Positions 1 through 6,030 of a stretch of 12,913 nt of DNA are shown one piece after another. The stretch is from Pseudomonadota bacterium (lineage in GTDB: Bacteria > Pseudomonadota > Alphaproteobacteria > Rhizobiales > Rhizobiaceae). Within the stretch, counting starts at the first letter, position 1, and each line of letters starts with the position of its first letter. The notes beneath the pieces are model-generated. The model was given only the letters and a program-made list of their open reading frames with translations. It had not been told where the DNA came from and did no database searches. A program made the position numbers and the translations under genes. The stretch spans positions 1 through 12,913 of the forward strand of contig JAEZXF010000560.1 of the NCBI GenBank assembly GCA_023419995.1. The letters are read 5' to 3'.

Positions 1-18
1 GCTTTCGATCATTGTCAT
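1..18 (-). CDS. Start of next operon gene, probably livM-like permease (partial)
   Basis: Only the first six codons (MTMIES) lie in the window, running off its left edge on the minus strand. The ATG at 18-16 shares its A with the TGA stop of the livH-like gene (TGATG overlap), a common arrangement for translationally coupled genes. In HAAT-family operons the gene after livH is normally livM, the second permease, so this is the expected identity. The assignment rests on position alone, since six residues carry no family signal. A second ATG two codons later (12-10) is an alternative start. Confidence 0.45.
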
Positions 19-977
19 CACACGCGCTCGATGATCTTCTCGCCGAACAGGCCCTGCGGCCGGAACAGCAGCACGACGAGCGCCAGCATGTAAGCGAACC
101 AGACCTCGGTGTTGCCACCGAGCAGCGGCTGGCCCCAGTAGATCTCGAACAGCTTCTCCAGGATGCCGATCATCAGCCCGCCGATGATGGCGCCCATCAC
201 CGATTCCAGCCCGCCCAGCATCAGCACCGGCAGCGCCTTGTAGGCGATGACCTCGAGCGCGAACGACACGCCCGCGCGCGCGCCCCACGCGATGCCGGTG
301 ACGAGCGCGATGACGCCGGCGATGAACCACACCAGCACCCAGATGGTCGACAAGGAGATGCCGACCGAAAGCGCGGCCTGGTGATCGTCGCCCAGCGCCC
401 GGATGGCGCGGCCCATCTTCGACTTGTTGAGGAAGGCGAGCAGTACCATGACCAGCACGAACGCGCCGACGACGACGGCTATGTCCCTCTGCTCGATGGA
501 CACGAACCCACCGAACGGCTCGAAGAAGTAGCTGCCCGTCGGGATGCCGAGCTCTTCGGTGATCATGCGCTTGTTCTCGCCGCCGAAGATCGTTTCGCCG
601 AAGCCGATCAGGAACAGCGTGATGCCGATCGTGGCCATGAACAGGATGATGTCGGGCTGGTTGACCAGCGGCCGCAGCACGACGCGCTCGATGCCCACCG
701 CCAGGAAGAACATCACCAGCAGCGTCAGCGGCACGGCGATCAGCGCCGGCACGCCGCGCTCGTGCAGGCCCACCAGCGTCAAGGCCGCGAACACGACCAT
801 GATGCCCTGCGCGAAGTTGAAGATGCGCGAGGACTTGTAGATCAGCACGAAGCCGAGCGCGATCAGGGCGTAGAGCACGCCGGAGACCATGCCCTCCCAC
901 AGCACCTGGATGAGGAAGTCGGGCGCGCTCGCCATGTCGGCGAAGGGCTTCACGAGGATAGAATGCAGGAAGTCCAT
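18..977 (-). CDS. livH: Branched-chain amino acid-type ABC transporter permease, LivH family
   Basis: A 319-residue inner-membrane permease of the HAAT (hydrophobic amino acid) ABC uptake family. It would form half of the membrane channel with a LivM partner and be powered by LivG/LivF-type ATPases. The sequence shows about eight hydrophobic segments. The LivH signature near residues 34-58 (YALIALGFVLIYKSSRIFNF followed by AQG) is present, as is a cytoplasmic coupling-loop region around GRAIRALGDDHQAA (about residues 190-203), and the C-terminus has the family-typical FRPQGLFGE. Length is usual or slightly long: about 20 residues precede the first membrane helix. The gene starts 33 bases after the DUF3096-like gene, with a modest AGGGG upstream. 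Its stop overlaps the next start. The substrate is not readable from a permease; linkage to an acyl-CoA synthetase suggests a carboxylate or an amino-acid-like acid, but this is inference. Confidence 0.93.
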   Translation of the reverse strand: MDFLHSILVKPFADMASAPDFLIQVLWEGMVSGVLYALIALGFVLIYKSSRIFNFAQGIMVVFAALTLVGLHERGVPALIAVPLTLLVMFFLAVGIERVVLRPLVNQPDIILFMATIGITLFLIGFGETIFGGENKRMITEELGIPTGSYFFEPFGGFVSIEQRDIAVVVGAFVLVMVLLAFLNKSKMGRAIRALGDDHQAALSVGISLSTIWVLVWFIAGVIALVTGIAWGARAGVSFALEVIAYKALPVLMLGGLESVMGAIIGGLMIGILEKLFEIYWGQPLLGGNTEVWFAYMLALVVLLFRPQGLFGEKIIERV

Positions 978-1010
978 GTCAGGCGCCCCTACGCGTGATT
1001 GGGCAGGCGT

Positions 1011-1154
1011 TCAGCCCGTCAGTTGCGGAAACAGGCCCACCAGCCCGACGATGATGAGATAGATCGCGACGATGTAGTTGAGCAGTCGCGGCATGACGAG
1101 GATGAGCACGCCCGCGATCAGCGAGATCAGCGGCGTCAGCGGCTGGTAGTCCAT
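1011..1154 (-). CDS. Small DUF3096-like membrane protein (47 aa) inside the liv operon
   Basis: A 47-codon reading frame beginning MDYQPLTPLISLIAGVLILV and ending FPQLTG. It is almost wholly hydrophobic: two short membrane segments (about residues 8-21 and 27-42) flank the motif PRLLNYIVAIYLI (residues 22-34). That core, with a preceding LISLIAGVLIL, matches my recollection of the DUF3096 family, short proteobacterial membrane proteins of unknown function. A strong Shine-Dalgarno (AAAGGAG) lies five bases before the ATG. The gene fills the gap between livG (15 bases upstream) and livH (33 bases downstream) in the same direction, so it is very probably co-transcribed. It is easily missed because of its size. 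Family assignment is from memory of the motif, not a search. A role as an accessory subunit of the transporter is only a guess. Confidence 0.85.
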   Translation of the reverse strand: MDYQPLTPLISLIAGVLILVMPRLLNYIVAIYLIIVGLVGLFPQLTG

Positions 1155-1169
1155 GGCGGCTCCTTTCCA

Positions 1170-1989
<820 letters not shown>

Positions 1990-2009
<20 letters not shown>

Positions 2010-3195
2010 GCGGCCGCGCGGGCCGGCCGTGAACGGCCGCGTCGGCGATCCTGACCGTGGCGCTGATCCTGCCCTTGCGCCCGTCCTCGAAGGTCACTTC
2101 CGTCTCGACGAATTTCTGCGTCGAGCCGTCGTAGAGCGCCTCGATCAGCTCGCCGTAGCGCTCGGCGATGAAGGAGCGCCGCACCTTCTGCGTCCGCGTC
2201 AGCTCGCCGTCGTCGGCGTCGAGCTCCTTGTGCAGGATGAGGAAGCGGGCGATCTGGCCGCCGGCCATCATCGGCTCCTTCGCCAGCCGCCGGTTGGTCT
2301 CGTCGACGTTCCGGGCGATCATCTCGTAGACGCGGGGATGGCCGGCGAGCTCCTGGTAGGAGGCATAGGCGATGTTGTTGCGCTCGGCCCAGTTGCCCAC
2401 CGCGGTCAGGTCGATGTTGATGAAGGCGGCGCAGAAGTCGCGCCCGTCGCCGAAGGCCACCGCCTCCTTGATGTTGGGGAAGAACTTCAGCATGTTCTCG
2501 ACGTATTTCGGCGCGAACAGCGCGCCGTCCCGGAGCTTGCCGACGTCCTTGGCGCGGTCGATGATCTTGAGTTGGCCGTCGCTCTCGAAGAAGCCGGCGT
2601 CGCCGGTCCTGATGAAGCCGTCCGGCGTCAGCACCTCGGCGGTCTTGTCGTCTTCCTTGTAGTAGCCGGTGAACTGGCCGGGCGAGCGGAACAGCACCTC
2701 GCCGCTGTCGGCGATGCGGATGTCGACGTTGGGCGCGGCCGGGCCCACCGTGTCGGCGCGCACCTGCCCGTCCTTCTGCGCCGGCACGTAGAGGAAGGCC
2801 TCGGTCTGGCCGTAGAGCTGCTTCAGGTTGATGCCGAGCGAGCGGAAGAACGAGAACAGGTCCGCGCCGATCGCCTCGCCGGCGGTGTAGGCGACGCGGA
2901 TGTTCGACATGCCGAGCACGTTCTTCAGCGGGCCGTAGAGCAGGAAATCGCCGAGCGCGTAGGCGAGCCGCCCGGTGAACGGCACCGGCCGCTTCTCGAG
3001 GATCGCCTCGCCGTACTTGCGCGCCACCTCGATGTAGTGGCGGAAGATCCACTGCTTGAGGCGGCCGGCGTCCTCCATGCGGATGGTGACGCTGGTGAGC
3101 AGCGATTCCAGCACGCGCGGCGGCGCGAAGTAGAAGGTCGGGCCGATCTCGCGCATGTCCTGCGCCACGGTCTGCTGGCTCTCGGGGCAGTTCAT
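1990..3195 (-). CDS. Acyl-CoA synthetase, C-terminal fragment (401 aa)
   Basis: The remaining part of the synthetase begins directly after the TGA with ATG (MNCPESQQTVAQ). It carries YGQTEAF (128-134), the RTGDAGFF hinge-side motif (196-203), DRAKD (213-217) and a C-terminal lysine in TRTQKVRR (333-340), plus the long-chain-type C-terminal extension. The ATG is an internal Met codon rather than a natural start, and no Shine-Dalgarno stands in front of it, since the upstream bases encode YVSGF. The fragment lacks the phosphate-binding loop. Its stop overlaps the presumed original livG start. Confidence 0.75.
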
Positions 3196-3966
3196 TCAGA
3201 AGCCCGAGACGTAGCCCTGCGCATAGTTGAGGTAGTGGTCGCCCACCCAGGCCAGCGGCAGGTAGGCGAGCACGCTGTCCTTCTCGCTCAGCCCGTCGAA
3301 GGTGGCGGTGTCGAGCGCAGCCTTCACCGACGCCGCCGCCGTCAGCACCACGCCCTTGGAGCGGCCCGTCGTGCCGGAGGTGTAGAGCATGACGGAGACG
3401 TCGTCCCCGCTCCCCGCCCGGACGCTCTCCTCCCAGCTCCTCCCCTTGGCCGGGTCGGCGGCGAGCAGCGCGCGGCCCGCTTCCTGCACCTCGGAGAAGG
3501 CGTGGAGGCCGTCGCGCGGATAGTCGCGCAGGCCGCGCGGCTCGTCGTAGACGATCTCGGTCAGCGCCGGGATCGTCTCGCGGAAGGTGAGCAGCTTGTC
3601 GACCTGCTCCTGATCCTGGGCGACCGCGAATCGCACCCCGGCATGGTCGAGCACATAGGCCATCTCCTCGGCCACGGCGTCGGCATAGACCGGCACCGGC
3701 ACGCCGCCGAGCGACTGCACCGCGGCAAAGGTCCAGTAGAGGCGCGGGCGGTTCGCGCCGACGATGGCGATCTTGTCGCCGGCCCCGAAGCCCAGCGCCT
3801 GCAGGCCGATCGCGAAGGCGCGCACCTCCTCGAGCTGCTGGCCCCACGTCCATGTCTGCCAGATGCCGTAGTCCTTGTGGCGCATCGCCGGACGGTCGCG
3901 GAAACGCTCGGCGTTGCGCAGCAGATACTTCGGAAATGTGTCGAGCGCGGCCGAAGGCTGAGCCAT
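3196..3966 (-). CDS. Acyl-CoA synthetase, N-terminal fragment (256 aa)
   Basis: This fragment holds the first half of the adenylate-forming domain. The phosphate-binding loop YTSGTTGRSKG is at about residues 195-205 and the LPLAWVGDHYLNYAQG stretch follows at about 236-251, as in long-chain synthetases. It stops at TGA immediately after VSGF. It lacks the YGQTE, TGD and C-terminal lysine motifs, so on its own it should not catalyse adenylation. An automated caller may begin it at 3990 (MPHGRNRVMAQ...), but the Shine-Dalgarno favours 3966. Confidence 0.75.
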   Translation of the reverse strand: MAQPSAALDTFPKYLLRNAERFRDRPAMRHKDYGIWQTWTWGQQLEEVRAFAIGLQALGFGAGDKIAIVGANRPRLYWTFAAVQSLGGVPVPVYADAVAEEMAYVLDHAGVRFAVAQDQEQVDKLLTFRETIPALTEIVYDEPRGLRDYPRDGLHAFSEVQEAGRALLAADPAKGRSWEESVRAGSGDDVSVMLYTSGTTGRSKGVVLTAAASVKAALDTATFDGLSEKDSVLAYLPLAWVGDHYLNYAQGYVSGF

Positions 3967-4240
3967 GACCCGGTTCCTCCCGTGGGGCATGTCGTTGCCG
4001 CCCCCTGTTCCGGCCGGAGCGTTCCTCCCACTCGACCGGACTTTTCCCTTTGTCCGAAGCTTTCACGAAATCGGCGCGCAGGCAACACGGCGCTTGACAG
4101 ACAGGCCGTCATATTGTCCTCTCAATGGGCGCTCGTGTAGGCGGGCGTCTCCCCGGCGATATCGGCAATCCAGCGGCCCGCGCGACGGCGCGTCCGGCGA
4201 ACGGCTTCGTTCGTCCCGTGAGGTCAGGCGTCCCGTGAGG
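3967..4240 (-). promoter_or_regulatory. Leader region of the synthetase/liv operon with a small dyad
   Basis: This 274-base gap lies between the Crp/Fnr gene and the synthetase and must hold the operon promoter if the operon is separately transcribed. I see no convincing -35/-10 pair on the minus strand. The one structured element is TGACAGACAGGCCGTCA (4095-4111), an imperfect dyad with five of six arm positions pairing, about 130 bases before the synthetase start. It does not match CRP (TGTGA-N6-TCACA) or FNR (TTGAT-N4-ATCAA) closely. I see no gene here. Confidence 0.35.
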
Positions 4241-4245
4241 TCAGG
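4212..4245. repeat. Perfect 17-bp tandem duplication across the Crp/Fnr stop codon
   Basis: The unit CGTCCCGTGAGGTCAGG occurs twice in direct succession, at 4212-4228 and 4229-4245. The right-hand copy includes the TGA stop of the Crp/Fnr gene (4243-4241), so the duplication leaves the reading frame complete and lengthens only the 3' untranslated stretch. It is most simply a replication-slippage duplication. Confidence 0.85.
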
Positions 4246-4915
4246 CGTCGTAGAGCATCAGCGCCGGGATATCGAGCGCGACGATACGGCCGTGCTCCAC
4301 CTTGAGCAGGCCTTCTTCCTCGAGTTCCTGCAGGCTGCGGTTGACGACCTGCCGCGACACGCCGGCGAGAAGCCCGAGCTCCTCCTGGCTGATCTCCACC
4401 GCGTCGCCGGCCTTGGGATAAAGCACGCGGTTGAAGAACCACGACAGGTTGCGCGCCACGCGCGCCTTGGGACCGAGGATGCGGTCGTACTCGATGGTGG
4501 CGATGAACTGGCCCATGCGCTCGTTGAGCGCGCGCACGAGGTAGCGGTTGAAGCCGCGGCTGTTCTCGTAGAGCCACATGAAGGTCGAGCGCGTCATCAT
4601 CGCGAGCCGCGTGTCGCGCAGCGCGACGAGGTCGTAGCGGCGCGGCTCGTCCTTGAGGACCGAGCCCTCGCCGAACCAGCCGCCGTCCGTCGCGCCGGCG
4701 AAGGTCATCGCCTTGCCGTCGCGCGAGATGGCGCTGATCTTGACCAGCCCGGCGATGACGCCCGTCCAGTGATCGAGCCTGTCGCCGCGATGGCAGATAT
4801 AGGCACCCTTGGCGAACTGGCGCTCGACGACGCCGCGGCGGGCGCGCTCCAGTTCCTCCTCGGTCAGTTCGCCGGCCCAGATGGCCGAGCGGACGATGTC
4901 TTCGCGTGCATTCAT
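4241..4915 (-). CDS. Crp/Fnr-family transcriptional regulator
   Basis: A 224-residue one-component DNA-binding regulator. Residues about 20-120 form a cyclic-nucleotide-binding-like beta-roll, with GLVKISAISRDGKAM (56-70) and the pocket segment FGEGSVLKDEPRRYDL (81-96). A dimer helix follows. The winged helix-turn-helix covers about 172-212 (ISQEELGLLAGVSRQVVNRS, then LQELEEEGLLKV). In CRP the pocket has an Arg-Ser/Thr pair that binds cAMP phosphate; here the matching position reads R-R-Y, so canonical cAMP binding is doubtful. Only one cysteine (Cys41) is present, so FNR-type iron-sulphur sensing is also unlikely. The signal is unknown. The gene lies 101 bases downstream of the FeeM-like gene in the same direction and could be co-transcribed with it, or could control it or the liv operon; the sequence does not decide. 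Confidence 0.92.
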   Translation of the reverse strand: MNAREDIVRSAIWAGELTEEELERARRGVVERQFAKGAYICHRGDRLDHWTGVIAGLVKISAISRDGKAMTFAGATDGGWFGEGSVLKDEPRRYDLVALRDTRLAMMTRSTFMWLYENSRGFNRYLVRALNERMGQFIATIEYDRILGPKARVARNLSWFFNRVLYPKAGDAVEISQEELGLLAGVSRQVVNRSLQELEEEGLLKVEHGRIVALDIPALMLYDA

Positions 4916-4987
4916 GGGCCTCTGACGCGCGGGCCGTTCGACGATGCAGCCCGCATCCGCGAAGGCTTATGGACGCCCCGTGCGCCA

Positions 4988-5002
4988 AAGACAAGAAGTC
5001 TT
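4988..5002. repeat. Small inverted repeat between FeeM-like and Crp/Fnr genes
   Basis: AAGAC-AAGAA-GTCTT forms a perfect five-base-pair dyad with a five-base spacer in the 101-base gap. It is followed on the plus strand by the palindrome CCGATCGG. There is no T-run, so it is not a convincing terminator. It could be an operator for the Crp/Fnr gene, or chance. Confidence 0.3.
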
Positions 5003-5016
5003 CGGGCCGATCGGGC

Positions 5017-5811
5017 CTACGCCGCCTTCTGCATGTAGCGGGCGGTGGGCAGGATGGTCAGCGGCGCCGGCTCGCCCTTGGCCGTCCGGCCGAACATCAG
5101 CCTCTGCTCCACCTTCGACGACCAGAAGAAGGGGAAGCGGGCGAACGTCTCGTCCTGGATCGCCAGGACGTCGGCCTGGTAGAGCAGCGCCGCGCAGTTG
5201 ATGACCCCGCCGTAGTCGCGCGCCGGCCCGATCGGACGCGACTGGTAGACGCGCCGGTAGAACGCGGCGTGGTCCTCGCGGATCATCGAGATGCAGTAGG
5301 GCGCGTTGAAATGGTAGCAGGCCATGCCTGCCAGCCGCAGGGTGAGATACGGGAGCTGCGGGTAGACGCGCATCCAGTCCGGGTGGGCGGCGAAGCGGCT
5401 GGGATCGATGAAGCGCTCGCCGGCGCGCAGGCGCGGCAGCAGGATGTCCGGGTAGACCGAGGTCGAGGGCGACTGCGGCGTCGCCGCGGTGACGACGTGC
5501 AGGCGGATGGTGCTCGCGAGGTTGCCGTCGACATAGACGCCGAAGCGGTGGCAGTTCGGCAGGTCGTCGAACTCGTCGGTGACCATGCGCTGCGGGTTCT
5601 CGGGCACCAGGTCGTTCAGCCGGTAGGCGGCATAGCGCAGGCGGTAGATGGCCTCGAGGTCCTCACCGCTCTCGCAGCGGCGGTACTCGGTCCTCTCCAG
5701 CATCGCGAAGATGTTCCTGGCGAAGGACGATATCCCCCTGGCGGATGCGTCCCCGTCGACCGTGCCGCTTTCGTCCGGTGCGCCGCGCAGCGACGTTACA
5801 TTGCCATTCAT
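5017..5811 (-). CDS. FeeM-like N-acyl amino acid synthase (GNAT/LuxI-fold acyltransferase)
   Basis: A 264-residue soluble protein resembling the N-acyl amino acid synthase FeeM group, acyltransferases with a LuxI-like GNAT fold that join a long-chain acyl group from acyl carrier protein to an amino acid (FeeM itself makes N-acyl tyrosine). Supporting features are IYRLRYAAYRLN (55-66), the acidic segment TDEFDDLPNCHRFGVY (78-93), DGNLASTIRLHVV (95-107), and FIDPSRF (134-140), which sits where LuxI relatives have the E.SR motif. The segment RLAGMACYHFNAPYCISMIR (159-178) follows. The first 40 residues look like a poorly conserved tail. The substrate amino acid and acyl chain cannot be read from sequence. 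Two CtrA-type boxes stand about 100 bases upstream. The Crp/Fnr gene follows in the same direction. Family call is from motif recognition; a generic N-acetyltransferase is the main alternative. Confidence 0.8.
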   Translation of the reverse strand: MNGNVTSLRGAPDESGTVDGDASARGISSFARNIFAMLERTEYRRCESGEDLEAIYRLRYAAYRLNDLVPENPQRMVTDEFDDLPNCHRFGVYVDGNLASTIRLHVVTAATPQSPSTSVYPDILLPRLRAGERFIDPSRFAAHPDWMRVYPQLPYLTLRLAGMACYHFNAPYCISMIREDHAAFYRRVYQSRPIGPARDYGGVINCAALLYQADVLAIQDETFARFPFFWSSKVEQRLMFGRTAKGEPAPLTILPTARYMQKAA

Positions 5812-5908
5812 GACTGGCCCCCGTGTCCCTGCCAGTTGCCCACTGTTCCGCCATGCACAGGATATGCGCGGCCGGTCGCCGGTAAAGCAGAAAATGCCGA
5901 TGTGTCTG

Positions 5909-5923
5909 TTAACCTGACATTAA
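5909..5923. promoter_or_regulatory. Predicted CtrA-binding box 1 (TTAA-N7-TTAA)
   Basis: TTAACCTGACATTAA is an exact TTAA-N7-TTAA match to the full CtrA site of Alphaproteobacteria. It also forms part of a perfect dyad, TTAACCT-N7-AGGTTAA (5909-5929). It lies 98 bases upstream of the FeeM-like start. TTAA is rare in this GC-rich DNA. Confidence 0.65.
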
Positions 5924-5925
5924 GG

Positions 5926-5940
5926 TTAATGAATGGTTAA
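5926..5940 (-). promoter_or_regulatory. Predicted CtrA-binding box 2 (TTAACCAT form)
   Basis: On the minus strand this reads TTAACCATTCATTAA, which contains the extended CtrA half-site TTAACCAT and the exact TTAA-N7-TTAA spacing. Its outer TTAA starts two bases from the end of box 1, giving two consecutive full sites in 32 bases. It is oriented toward the FeeM-like gene, whose ATG is about 115 bases away. It is downstream of the GGDEF-EAL stop, so the FeeM-like gene is the natural target. Confidence 0.7.
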
Positions 5941-6030
5941 GGACAATGAGGCGGCCTGCCGCAGGTCCGGGCAGCCGGCGGCGTGTCTTGCGCGGAACTC
6001 GGAGGCGGGAACGGAAGGCTGGCGGGCGGG

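Noticed and set aside
3196..3198. Selenocysteine insertion at the TGA in the synthetase
   Set aside because: The TGA replaces an expected Cys, which fits selenoproteins superficially. I see only a weak four-base-pair stem (GCCA/TGGC) downstream and no convincing bacterial insertion hairpin, and this enzyme family is not known to use selenocysteine.
4094..4117. TTGACA with a TATTGT as a plus-strand promoter
   Set aside because: The spacer is only 12 bases, too short for a sigma-70 promoter, and no plus-strand gene lies downstream.
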